In this document: piece by piece, positions 26,882 to 34,917 of the stretch
Position numbering within the stretch: the first letter of the stretch is position 1
Layout of the letters: each line of letters starts with the position of its first letter
Notes under the pieces: model-generated
What the model saw: the letters and a program-made list of their open reading frames with translations, nothing else
Databases searched by the model: none
What the model was told of the DNA's origin: nothing
Made by a program: the position numbers and the translations under genes
Origin: Enterobacter cancerogenus
GTDB taxonomy: Bacteria; Pseudomonadota; Gammaproteobacteria; Enterobacterales; Enterobacteriaceae
Direction: 5' to 3'
Assembly (NCBI RefSeq): GCF_019047785.1
Contig: NZ_CP077290.1
Coordinates: forward strand, 2,666,001 to 2,730,000
DNA: 64,000 nucleotides

Positions 26882-29401
26882 TTATCGACAAATGACGGGA
26901 AGCTGCACAAGCCCAAAATCGGGTTGCTGGTGGATGACGTAATCGGCCCGGCAGATCTTGCCGTCGCTCAGGGTGAGGGTGAACTGACCGGTTTCCGGCA
27001 TCCCTGCAAGGTAGAGTTCACCCCCATCGCCCACGATGCCCGTCACGCTGCCGGTAGGTAGCGTTGCGGTGCCCATCGCACCGAAGGGGGCTGGTTTGCC
27101 ACTGGCCAGCGCAACGTTAAACAAAACCCGGTAGCCGATGTGCGTGACAAACTCAGCCTTAACCACCGCGCCGCGCGTGGGCACAAGCTGCTGTACGCTT
27201 TTCTCAAGCTCGATATTGCCGGACGTGAAGTCATTATTGCCAAGCGCGATACGGTTTTCGTCGTAAGGCGATAGCTGCGTTTTAACTGTATAACCGCGCC
27301 AGTCGGTCGCTACTCCATTTTCGTTATCAACAGACAGCCCGGCCGCTCCCGGCGCTTTTATCAGCGCCACGGTTTCGCCCATCTCCTGGGAGAAGGTGAT
27401 CCCCTCAGAGTGGACCAGCACGCCGCCGCTGACACCGTAGTTCACGCTTTGGCTTTCATCGCTCCAGGCATAGTTTGCCTTCATGGAACCATACGAAGCA
27501 TCCCAGTTCAGGCCAGCGTTTCCGCCTGCGTTAGCGTTGTTTTCGCGATATGACTGCTGCAGGTTCCAGCTCAGGTTGTTATCTTCGAGCACGTTGCCGT
27601 TTAGCCCCACCTGGTGGGACGGGCTGCTGTGGCCGCTGTGAGCGTAGCTGTAGTTGGCGTAACTGTGCGGCAACCAGTCTGATAAGGGCAACGAGACGGA
27701 GAGCATAATCACATGCTCGCTTTCATCCTCATGCTGCCACTCTCCCACGCTGCTGCCCGCCGTATCGGTGTAGTTCCATGACAGGTTCCACATAATTTGC
27801 CGCCAGCTGTTGCTGTAGCCCACCTGAATCAGGCGCTCAACGTCATCCGTTTGCCAGTATTGCTCCCGGCTCAGCGTCAGATAAATGTTGCCGTAACCTT
27901 CCGTAAACGGCTGGGTCCAGGTGCCTTCAAGCCGGCTGCGACGGTTGCCCGTTTGCCAGAAGCTGTCGCTGTCGCCGTTACGCGAAGCCCATTCATCCAG
28001 CGTATAGAAGCCTTCCGTCGAATAGCGATAGCCAACGATACGCAGGCTGGTATTACTGACATCAAAGGTTTTGGAGTACAGAAAACGCCAGGATTGCCCC
28101 TGCGTTTGGTCGTCGGAAAAGCGTGAGTCAGCGTGGGTCACATCGATCGACACCGCGCCGATTTCGCCCAAATCTTTACCGAGGCCCGCCGCAAAGGCGG
28201 AATAGTCTTCCGCCAGCTGGGTTCCGCCGTAGAGCGTCATCCCCCAGGGCATACCACGCAGCATCTGCGCCTGCATGACGTCAGGTGAAAAACGATTATC
28301 GTTGCGATACTCGCCGACGCTGATATCCACATCCGTTTGGCCTTCGCGACGCAATATCGCCAGGGAAGCGTAAGGCTGCACAAAATGTTGTTCGCTGCCG
28401 TCTTCCTCTTTGATGGTGACGTCGAGGTCGCCGCCGCTGGAGGTAGTATTGAGATCGGTCAGCGCAAACGGCCCCTGCGGCACTGCCGACTGGTAAATCA
28501 TGTATCCATTCTGGCGGATCGTCACCACGGCGTTCGATTTCGCCACGCCGCGAACGATGGGGGCAAACCCATTAATGCTGTCTGGCAGCATGTCGTTATC
28601 CGTATAAAGACGCACGCCACGGATCTGCGCGCTGTCAAAGAGGTCGTTCGCGGTCCAGGTGTCGCCCACCATGAACTGGCTGCGCAACGGTGCGATATCA
28701 TGCTGTAAGTAAGTGCTTACTGAATGATAGCTTCCGTGGCTGTTAACGGCATTGAGTGCGCTGTAGTTGCGAAGCCGCCAGCCACCCAGATTGATGCCGC
28801 TGCGCAGGTTAAGGTAGTAGAGATCGTCGCTGTTATAGTCTGACTTCAGGGTCTGCATGGTGGAAAAGTCATAGTTGAGCATCAGCGCATTGATGCCCTG
28901 ATCCCAGCGCGACGGTGGAATGGCATCCCGAACCGATGCATCAAGATAGATTTGTGGCACATAGACGTTAAGCGCCAGCTTTTCACCGTCGAATATCCAT
29001 GCCGACCCCGGCAGCTCGGGGACGGCTTCACAGCGTTCGGCGTTGACGCGATCTAATGCTTTGATTGCGTCAACCTTCACCCCGAACCCGCTCAGCGTAT
29101 TTTTTAAATCCGTGAAGCAAGGCGCAAGATCGCTCTGTTCATCTTTTCGCGAAAAAAGCACCTCGCGGCGCTCGACGAAGCGGTCGTTGACATAGATATC
29201 GACTTTATATGTCCCCTCAGGAAGCGTGTGGGGGCGGTCAAACTGGCTAATGTCGATATCAACGGGCTGATCCAACTCCAGCAAACGGGTATTGAATAAG
29301 GCCTCTTTGGCAGAAACCAGATGCGGGTAGCCCACCCACACGGCGATAAGCGGTAAAAAAGACAAACGAGAAAGCTTCAACGTATACCGTCCCATCCGCA
29401 T
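26882..29401 (-). CDS. Outer membrane fimbrial usher
   Basis: FimD/PapC-family outer membrane pore that secretes and assembles fimbrial subunits, 839 residues, normal length. After an N-terminal signal segment come the periplasmic N-domain (FNTRLLELDQPVDIDISQFDRPHTLPEGTY region with usher pattern), the 24-strand barrel with the plug domain (FAPIVRGVAKSNAVVTIRQNGYMIYQSAVPQGPF), and C-terminal domains ending with Cys-containing ICRADYVIHQQPDFGLVQLPVICR-type sequence. The ATG overlaps the chaperone stop by one base (TAATG). Confidence 0.95.
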   Translation of the reverse strand: MRMGRYTLKLSRLSFLPLIAVWVGYPHLVSAKEALFNTRLLELDQPVDIDISQFDRPHTLPEGTYKVDIYVNDRFVERREVLFSRKDEQSDLAPCFTDLKNTLSGFGVKVDAIKALDRVNAERCEAVPELPGSAWIFDGEKLALNVYVPQIYLDASVRDAIPPSRWDQGINALMLNYDFSTMQTLKSDYNSDDLYYLNLRSGINLGGWRLRNYSALNAVNSHGSYHSVSTYLQHDIAPLRSQFMVGDTWTANDLFDSAQIRGVRLYTDNDMLPDSINGFAPIVRGVAKSNAVVTIRQNGYMIYQSAVPQGPFALTDLNTTSSGGDLDVTIKEEDGSEQHFVQPYASLAILRREGQTDVDISVGEYRNDNRFSPDVMQAQMLRGMPWGMTLYGGTQLAEDYSAFAAGLGKDLGEIGAVSIDVTHADSRFSDDQTQGQSWRFLYSKTFDVSNTSLRIVGYRYSTEGFYTLDEWASRNGDSDSFWQTGNRRSRLEGTWTQPFTEGYGNIYLTLSREQYWQTDDVERLIQVGYSNSWRQIMWNLSWNYTDTAGSSVGEWQHEDESEHVIMLSVSLPLSDWLPHSYANYSYAHSGHSSPSHQVGLNGNVLEDNNLSWNLQQSYRENNANAGGNAGLNWDASYGSMKANYAWSDESQSVNYGVSGGVLVHSEGITFSQEMGETVALIKAPGAAGLSVDNENGVATDWRGYTVKTQLSPYDENRIALGNNDFTSGNIELEKSVQQLVPTRGAVVKAEFVTHIGYRVLFNVALASGKPAPFGAMGTATLPTGSVTGIVGDGGELYLAGMPETGQFTLTLSDGKICRADYVIHQQPDFGLVQLPVICR

Positions 29402-30084
29402 TAAAGAGGTTGCCTGATAGCGTCGCTGATTGCGCCATAATCACTGATACAGTGCCATGTGAGGGTCTTTCCCAATGCGTCTGCGGGTAAGGCTATCTGT
29501 AGCGTGTCGAACGGTTTAATCATTACCAGCTCAAGCGGTTTACCATCCACCGCAACGTCAATCACATTGATATGGATCGGCGTAGGATTGGTCACCACCA
29601 GCATTTTTCCCTGCCGCTGCCATTTCACTTTTTGGCTTGCCGTCTCCGGTTTTTCATTAATGCCTGCAGGACGCCAGAAAAGTTTGATCCGGGTTTTAAT
29701 GGCTATCTCAAGTTTGCTGCCTTCTTTATCGGGCGACGGGGGTATATTTTTTACGTTTAGCCAAAACACCGACTCCCGATCGGACGGTAATTCACCTTTG
29801 GTTTTGATAATGCGTAATACGCGCTCTTGCTTTGGCTCAAGACGAGAAACAGGAGGAATGACGGTAAACGGCGGTTTATCCTTACCTTGTCCGGTAAAAG
29901 GCTCTATCCACGTTTGAAGCAGATAAGGGATCGCAGCATCTTTATTAAGCACTGAAAGCGTGGTGTCAGCGCTCTCGCCTTTAAAGATAACCCGAGTGCC
30001 GCCGATAATTATCCCAGACCAGCACGGTGAAATACCAAAAGATAAAAACAGAGAGAGAAATAATATTATACGGCGCCCACGCAT
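29401..30084 (-). CDS. Periplasmic fimbrial chaperone
   Basis: PapD/FimC-family chaperone, 227 residues, that donates a G1 strand to fimbrial subunits. Signal peptide ends near CWS; the mature start GIIIGGTRVIFKG is typical. Family features are TLSVLNKD, PYLLQTWIEP, the motif PPFTVIPPVSRLEPKQERVLRI and SVFWLNVKNIPP, with alternating hydrophobic G1 residues. The short F1-G1 region fits an FGS-type chaperone. Coupled to the usher by a 1-nt overlap. Confidence 0.94.
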   Translation of the reverse strand: MRGRRIILFLSLFLSFGISPCWSGIIIGGTRVIFKGESADTTLSVLNKDAAIPYLLQTWIEPFTGQGKDKPPFTVIPPVSRLEPKQERVLRIIKTKGELPSDRESVFWLNVKNIPPSPDKEGSKLEIAIKTRIKLFWRPAGINEKPETASQKVKWQRQGKMLVVTNPTPIHINVIDVAVDGKPLELVMIKPFDTLQIALPADALGKTLTWHCISDYGAISDAIRQPL

Positions 30085-30098
30085 GTTACATCCTATAT

Positions 30099-30146
30099 CA
30101 GGCCTGGCAGTTTTTTAGATGCAGTGGCCCAACCTTGCCAGGCCTG
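30099..30146 (-). repeat. 11-bp inverted repeat between pilin and chaperone genes
   Basis: CAGGCCTGGCA at 30099-30109 and TGCCAGGCCTG at 30136-30146, enclosing 26 nt. It lies 28 nt after the major pilin stop and before the chaperone start. In other fimbrial operons an intercistronic stem lowers transcription or protects the pilin mRNA so that pilin exceeds chaperone and usher. No U-run follows. Confidence 0.7.
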
Positions 30147-30174
30147 TTTACATTACAAACAAAGAAGAAAAAGA

Positions 30175-30693
30175 TTAATTGCTGTAGCTGATCGTGAATT
30201 CAGAATCCGCGTTAGCTAAACCTGCCGTAACGGTAGATGAAGTTGCGATATAGCGAGCCATAAACGGCAGAGAAGCCGAGCCTTCAGCGCTAATATCCGC
30301 CGTTTTAGACTGGTTATACAGCTTCAGCAGGCTGTTGTCGGCGCGGTTATAAATCGCAATCGCTACACCCGCTGCGCCGCCGTTGTTCAGCTTCAGGTAA
30401 CCGTCACCGTCTTCAGTGCCGTCAAAGCGCGCATTGGCTTTTTTGTAGGTTTGCGGACAATTGACCAGGTCAATCTGGAATGCCTGAACGGAAGCCGTAG
30501 AGCCAACGTCGGTAAAGGTCGATTTATTTACCTTACCCAAATCGACGTTCTGATCTTTGGTTCCCGTTGAGACTTCGCACGTGCTTTCAATAATCTCGCC
30601 GGTAAAGTGTACAATCCCATTTGACGCAAACGCCTGCGACGTCAGTAATAAAGAGGAAACAAGTAACGCTCGCTTAAAAATATGTCCATTCAT
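30175..30693 (-). CDS. Major fimbrial subunit
   Basis: Type 1-like pilin of 172 residues. I start at the ATG giving MNGHIFKRALLVSSLLLTSQ, with GGATGG about 7 nt upstream; an ATG five codons earlier has no ribosome site. Signal peptide ends AFA before SNGIVHFTGEIIESTCEVS. Two Cys (in STCEV and VNCPQ) form the usual disulphide, and the C-terminus SEFTISYSN has the penultimate tyrosine of pilins. First gene of the operon. No FimF/FimG-like minor pilin genes follow. Confidence 0.93.
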   Translation of the reverse strand: MNGHIFKRALLVSSLLLTSQAFASNGIVHFTGEIIESTCEVSTGTKDQNVDLGKVNKSTFTDVGSTASVQAFQIDLVNCPQTYKKANARFDGTEDGDGYLKLNNGGAAGVAIAIYNRADNSLLKLYNQSKTADISAEGSASLPFMARYIATSSTVTAGLANADSEFTISYSN

Positions 30694-31023
30694 TACAATA
30701 CCATCCATTATAAATAAAGATATATTATTTCCATGACAAATAATGTCAAAATATTGAAGCGCATGTATTAAACGCCTTAAAAAATAAAATAACAAGCAGA
30801 AATAATATTTTGATAATTACCAAGGGGCAAATAATGGAATATTTTCAGGCGAGGCTTTGGCTAAATATAACATTATTTATCGGTATATCAGGGTGGGCAT
30901 AATACAGATCTCCTTTAACTTTTATTTATACAGAGATCTACTTTCAGAATATATTTATATATTGATCAATAAATAGCCCCGTAATCATAGATTTACGAGG
31001 CTATTACATTTCAATATATTGAA
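30694..31023. promoter_or_regulatory. AT-rich region between glmS and fimbrial operon; includes glmS terminator and attTn7 position
   Basis: 330 bp, much richer in A+T than the neighbouring genes. It must hold the leftward fimbrial promoter. Visible elements: AGATCTC (30906-30912) with inverted partner GAGATCT (30933-30939), the palindromes TATTGATCAATA (30960-30971) and TTCAATATATTGAA (31010-31023), and the glmS terminator. No fimS-type long inverted repeats or recombinase gene were found. The Tn7 insertion point, about 25 bp after the glmS stop, would fall near 30999; no Tn7 end is present. Confidence 0.65.
30972..31005 (-). terminator. glmS terminator
   Basis: AATAGCCTCGTAAA on the minus strand pairs with TTACGGGGCTATT after a short loop, followed by TATTGA. 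Lies 19 nt after the glmS stop, the region where Tn7 inserts in other enterobacteria. Confidence 0.75.
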
Positions 31024-32853
31024 TTATTCAACGGTAACCGATTTTGCCAAATTACGCGGCTGGTCAACGTCGGTGCCTTTGATCAGCGCAACGTGATAGG
31101 CCAGAAGCTGCAGCGGAACGGTGTAGAAGATTGGGGCAATAACGTCTTCCACATGCGGCATGTCGATGATGTGCATATTGTCGCTGCTGGTGAAACCGGC
31201 ATCTTTATCAGCGAAGACGTACAGGACGCCGCCACGGGCGCGTACTTCTTCGATGTTCGATTTTAGTTTTTCCAGCAGTTCGTTGTTAGGTGCCACAACG
31301 ATAACCGGCATATCCGCGTCAATCAGCGCCAGCGGGCCGTGTTTCAGCTCGCCCGCCGCGTAGGCTTCCGCATGGATATAAGAGATCTCTTTCAGCTTCA
31401 GTGCGCCTTCGAGCGCGATCGGATACTGATCGCCACGGCCAAGGAACAGCGCATGATGTTTGTCAGAGAAATCTTCCGCCAGGGCTTCAATGCGTTTGTC
31501 CTGAGACAACATCTGTTCGATACGGCTCGGCAACGCCTGCAGGCCGTGAACAATATCATGCTCAACGGACGCATCCAGACCTTTCAGACGCGCCAGTTTC
31601 GCCACCAGCATCAGCAGAACGGTCAGCTGCGTGGTAAAGGCTTTGGTGGAAGCCACGCCGATTTCGGTGCCTGCTTTGGTCATCAGGGCCAGATCGGATT
31701 CACGCACCAGCGACGAGCCGGGCACGTTACAGATGGCCAGAGAACCCAGGTAGCCCAACTCTTTAGAGAGACGCAGCGCCGCCAGGGTGTCCGCCGTTTC
31801 CCCGGACTGAGAAAGGGTGATCATCAGGCTGTTTTTGCGCACCGCGGATTTGCGATAGCGGAATTCAGAGGCGATTTCCACGTCGCACGGCACGCCCGCC
31901 AGGGATTCAAACCAGTAACGCGACACCATACCGGAGTTGTAGGAGGTGCCGCAGGCAACGATCTGGATGTGCTCAACGTTGCTAAGCAGGTCGTTGGCGT
32001 GTGCGCCCAGCTCGCTCAGATCCACCTCGCCGTGGCTGATGCGCCCGGTCAGGGTGTTTTTGATGGCGTTAGGCTGCTCGTAGATCTCTTTCTGCATGTA
32101 GTGGCGGTAAGCGCCTTTGTCGCCCGCGTCGTACTGCAGGTTAGATTCGATCTCGGTGCGTTTGACCTGCGCGCCAGTGGTATCGAACACGGTTACGCTA
32201 CGGCGCGTCACTTCCGCGATATCGCCCTCTTCGAGGAAGATGAAGCGGCGGGTCACAGGCAGGAGCGCCAGCTGATCGGAGGCGATAAAGTTTTCACCCA
32301 TCCCCATACCGATAACCATCGGGCTACCGGAACGCGCAGCCAGCAGCGTGGACGGGTCGCGGGAATCCATGATCACCGTACCGTATGCCCCGCGAAGCTG
32401 AGGGATCGCGCGCAGCACCGCTTCACGCAACGTGCCGCCCTGCTCCAGCTCCCAGTGGACGAGGTGAGCAATCACTTCGGTATCGGTTTCAGAGACGAAG
32501 GTATAGCCGCGCGCTTTCAGAATTTCGCGCAGCGGTTCGTGGTTTTCGATAATGCCGTTATGCACCACCACAATGTGTTCAGACACATGCGGGTGCGCGT
32601 TACCTTCAGACGGCTCGCCGTGGGTCGCCCAGCGAGTATGGGCGATACCGGTACCACCGTGCAGCGGATGTTCTTCCGCGGCCTGGGCCAGCATCTGCAC
32701 TTTACCGAGACGACGCAGACGGGTCATATGACCTGCTTCATCCACCACAGCCAGACCAGCAGAGTCATAGCCACGGTATTCCAGACGACGTAAACCTTCG
32801 AGAAGGATTTCAGCAATATCACGCTGCGCAACTGCGCCAACAATTCCACACAT
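31024..32853 (-). CDS. glmS: Glutamine-fructose-6-phosphate aminotransferase
   Basis: Makes glucosamine 6-phosphate from fructose 6-phosphate and glutamine, the first committed step to UDP-GlcNAc. It has 609 residues: N-terminal glutaminase with catalytic Cys2 ([10 protein letters not shown]) and HTRWATHG, and two SIS isomerase domains with [15 protein letters not shown] and the C-terminal KSVTVE. The C-terminal coding sequence is the conserved TnsD target for Tn7. Downstream of glmU; 349 bp with an ERIC element and a BIME separate them. In E. coli the gene is activated post-transcriptionally by GlmZ; not testable here. Confidence 0.98.
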   Translation of the reverse strand: MCGIVGAVAQRDIAEILLEGLRRLEYRGYDSAGLAVVDEAGHMTRLRRLGKVQMLAQAAEEHPLHGGTGIAHTRWATHGEPSEGNAHPHVSEHIVVVHNGIIENHEPLREILKARGYTFVSETDTEVIAHLVHWELEQGGTLREAVLRAIPQLRGAYGTVIMDSRDPSTLLAARSGSPMVIGMGMGENFIASDQLALLPVTRRFIFLEEGDIAEVTRRSVTVFDTTGAQVKRTEIESNLQYDAGDKGAYRHYMQKEIYEQPNAIKNTLTGRISHGEVDLSELGAHANDLLSNVEHIQIVACGTSYNSGMVSRYWFESLAGVPCDVEIASEFRYRKSAVRKNSLMITLSQSGETADTLAALRLSKELGYLGSLAICNVPGSSLVRESDLALMTKAGTEIGVASTKAFTTQLTVLLMLVAKLARLKGLDASVEHDIVHGLQALPSRIEQMLSQDKRIEALAEDFSDKHHALFLGRGDQYPIALEGALKLKEISYIHAEAYAAGELKHGPLALIDADMPVIVVAPNNELLEKLKSNIEEVRARGGVLYVFADKDAGFTSSDNMHIIDMPHVEDVIAPIFYTVPLQLLAYHVALIKGTDVDQPRNLAKSVTVE

Positions 32854-32906
32854 AGTTTTAGATTCCGAATTTAGGCATGATGCCTGCGTTGTCGCTGACC
32901 TGTATT

Positions 32907-33034
32907 TACCCTACGTCTTTCACGCTGCGGCTGCGTTGGCTTCTCGTACTCGCCACGGTCACTTACTTAATTAAGCTCCCATGGACTCATACGCTTGCCG
33001 CCTTGCCACAACGCGAAATCCTTTGGGTAACGCC
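32907..33034. repeat. ERIC element within the glmU-glmS intergenic region
   Basis: About 127 bp matching the enterobacterial repetitive intergenic consensus: GGCTGCGTTGGCTTCTCG, GGTCACTTACTTAATTAAGC at the centre, then GGACTCATACGCTTGCCGCC. It is an imperfect palindrome centred near 32970. It would be transcribed as part of the glmUS mRNA and fold into a long hairpin upstream of glmS. Confidence 0.9.
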
Positions 33035-33128
33035 CTTTCCGGGCACCCCGAGCCTTGTAGAGAGTGGGGTTATAGTTATGGGTGCTGCTTGTGGGGGGAG
33101 ATATATATTTATCTCCTCACCCGGGTTT

Positions 33129-33196
33129 GCCTGATGACGGCTACGCCTTATCAGGCCTACTCAATCACAGGGCGGGTAAGCGTAGCGCCACCCGCC
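33129..33196. repeat. BIME after glmU
   Basis: GCCTGATGACGGCTACGCC...TTATCAGGCCTAC followed by GGCGGGTAAGCGTAGCGCC...ACCCGCC. Two REP units directly after the glmU stop, next to the ERIC element. Confidence 0.85.
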
Positions 33197-33202
33197 TTGT
33201 TG

Positions 33203-34573
33203 TTACTTCTTCTTCACCGGGCGTTTCCAGCCCTGCTTGTGAACCTGCGGTACGCGGCTCAACACTAACTCGTTATCCGCTACGTCTCGCGTTACGGTTG
33301 TTCCGGCAGCAATGGTCACGCCGTTACCCACGGTGACGGGTGCGACCAGCTGCGTGTCGGAGCCGACAAACACGTCATCGCCGATAATGGTTTTAAACTT
33401 ATTGGCACCGTCATAGTTACAGGTGATGGTGCCTGCACCAATGTTCACGTTATCGCCAATTTCCGCATCGCCCAGGTAGGTCAAATGACCGGCTTTGGAG
33501 CCTTTACCCAGACGCGCTTTTTTCATCTCGACGAAGTTGCCTACGTGAGCGCCTTCCATCAACTCTGCGCCAGGACGCAGGCGCGCGAAGGGACCGATGG
33601 TGCAGGCCGCCTCAAGGTGGGCATCTTCCACGACGCTGTACGGGCTGATTTCGCAGTCGTCACCGATAACGCTGTTTTTAATCACGCAGCCAGCGCCAAT
33701 TTTGACGCGGTTGCCAAGCTGAACCTGGCCTTCAAGGATAACGTTAGTATCAATTTCAACATCACGCCCGTGTGCCAGCGTGCCGCGCAGGTCGAAACGC
33801 GCCGGATCGCGCAGCATCACGCCCGCCAGCAGCAGCTTTTCAGCCTGCTCGGCCTGATAAATACGCTCGAGGCGGGAAAGCTGCAGGCGGTTATTCACGC
33901 CATCCGTTTCGCTGATGCGCGCCGGATGTACGGCGGCAATCTCGCGGCCTTCCTGATACGCCATCGCAATGATATCTGTGATGTAGTATTCACCTTGTGC
34001 ATTGTTGTTATTGAGCTTAGAGAGCCAGCGCTTCATGTCTGCGCCATTGGCAATCAGGATACCGGTATTGATTTCCTGTATTCTACGCTGCTCATCGCTG
34101 GCATCTTTGTGCTCCACGATACCGGTGACGTTGCCGTTTTCACGGGTAATACGGCCATAGCCTGTTGGATCGTCGAGTACTACGGTTAACAGACCAATGC
34201 CGCCCTGCGGTTTGGCTTCACGCAGGCGGGTTAAGGTTTCAACAGAGATCAGCGGAACATCGCCGTAAAGCATCAGGATATCTTCGTCATCGCCGAAGAA
34301 CGGTGCCGCCTGCTGCATGGCGTGGCCCGTACCCAGTTGTTCTGCCTGAAGGACCCAGTTGAGCTTGTCGTCACGCAGCGTCTCTTTCAGCAGATCGCCG
34401 CCGTGACCGTACACCAGATGGACCTGGCGAGCGCCAACTTCATTCGCGGCATCAATGACATGCTGCACCATTGGCTTTCCTGCCAGCGTGTGCAACACCT
34501 TAGGAAGATCGGAATACATGCGGGTGCCTTTACCAGCGGCAAGGATGACCACGCTCATCGTATTGTTCAACAT
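33203..34573 (-). CDS. glmU: Bifunctional UDP-GlcNAc pyrophosphorylase / GlcN-1-P acetyltransferase
   Basis: Acetylates glucosamine 1-phosphate and then couples it to UTP to give UDP-GlcNAc. It has 456 residues: uridyltransferase domain with LAAGKGTRM (11-19) and YGDVPLI, then a left-handed beta-helix acetyltransferase domain of hexapeptide repeats ([38 protein letters not shown]). Ends in a basic tail WKRPVKKK. First gene of glmUS. In E. coli glmU lies directly after atpC; here an accessory locus separates them. Confidence 0.98.
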   Translation of the reverse strand: MLNNTMSVVILAAGKGTRMYSDLPKVLHTLAGKPMVQHVIDAANEVGARQVHLVYGHGGDLLKETLRDDKLNWVLQAEQLGTGHAMQQAAPFFGDDEDILMLYGDVPLISVETLTRLREAKPQGGIGLLTVVLDDPTGYGRITRENGNVTGIVEHKDASDEQRRIQEINTGILIANGADMKRWLSKLNNNNAQGEYYITDIIAMAYQEGREIAAVHPARISETDGVNNRLQLSRLERIYQAEQAEKLLLAGVMLRDPARFDLRGTLAHGRDVEIDTNVILEGQVQLGNRVKIGAGCVIKNSVIGDDCEISPYSVVEDAHLEAACTIGPFARLRPGAELMEGAHVGNFVEMKKARLGKGSKAGHLTYLGDAEIGDNVNIGAGTITCNYDGANKFKTIIGDDVFVGSDTQLVAPVTVGNGVTIAAGTTVTRDVADNELVLSRVPQVHKQGWKRPVKKK

Positions 34574-34917
34574 ACGCGTCCTGACTGTAATTTAAGTGAG
34601 AAGTTAAACCCTTTGACGTTGAAAATTCTACATATTTTGCATCATGAAATGGAGTGGTACGAAAACGTTCAACATCTGCCAATAACGGCTATTTGAGGCC
34701 GATTTTAAGGGGAGAGTAAATCACTTTTACTCTGGAAAATAGCATTCTCTCGGTATGTCGCTAACCCACACAATAGCTTAGCTATTTTTTTGGATCATGA
34801 ATAAAGATCTATTTAAAACAAAACACTGTTTTAAATATTCAATAGTGTGACGATTAAAAAAGAAACAACGTTTCAACTTGATGATAATGGCGCTCAATTA
34901 TCAATCAGGAGAATAAG
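34574..34917. promoter_or_regulatory. Divergent glmU / pectate lyase promoter region
   Basis: 344 bp without a credible gene. Near pectate lyase it holds the KdgR-like box (34817-34835) and a CRP half site TGTGA at 34846-34850 region. Two plus-strand hairpins precede it: AGAGTAAA-loop-TTTACTCT (34713-34733), and AATAGC-TTA-GCTATT followed by a T-run (34772-34791), which resembles a weak terminator. The glmU promoter should lie at 34580-34680, but NagC sites could not be assigned with confidence. Confidence 0.6.
34811..34836. promoter_or_regulatory. KdgR-like operator upstream of pectate lyase gene
   Basis: ATTTAAAACA at 34811-34820 and its exact complement TGTTTTAAAT at 34827-34836 form a 10-bp inverted repeat. 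The inner 19 bp, 34817-34835, agree with the KdgR box AATRAAAYRNYRTTTYATT at 16 of 19 positions. KdgR represses pectinolysis genes in Dickeya and relatives; placement 82 bp before the start codon fits. kdgR itself is outside the window. Confidence 0.7.

Noticed and set aside
30694..31023. fimS-type invertible promoter
   Set aside because: Only 7-bp inverted repeats 20 bp apart were found and no tyrosine recombinase gene is adjacent.
30999..31026. Possible Tn7-like insertion at attTn7
   Set aside because: No Tn7 end repeats or tns genes; the fimbrial operon is not bounded by terminal repeats.
31339..32793. 484-codon plus-strand frame
   Set aside because: Complementary to glmS throughout; composition artefact.
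34600..34680. NagC operators upstream of glmU
   Set aside because: Known in E. coli, but no stretch here matched well enough to mark positions.
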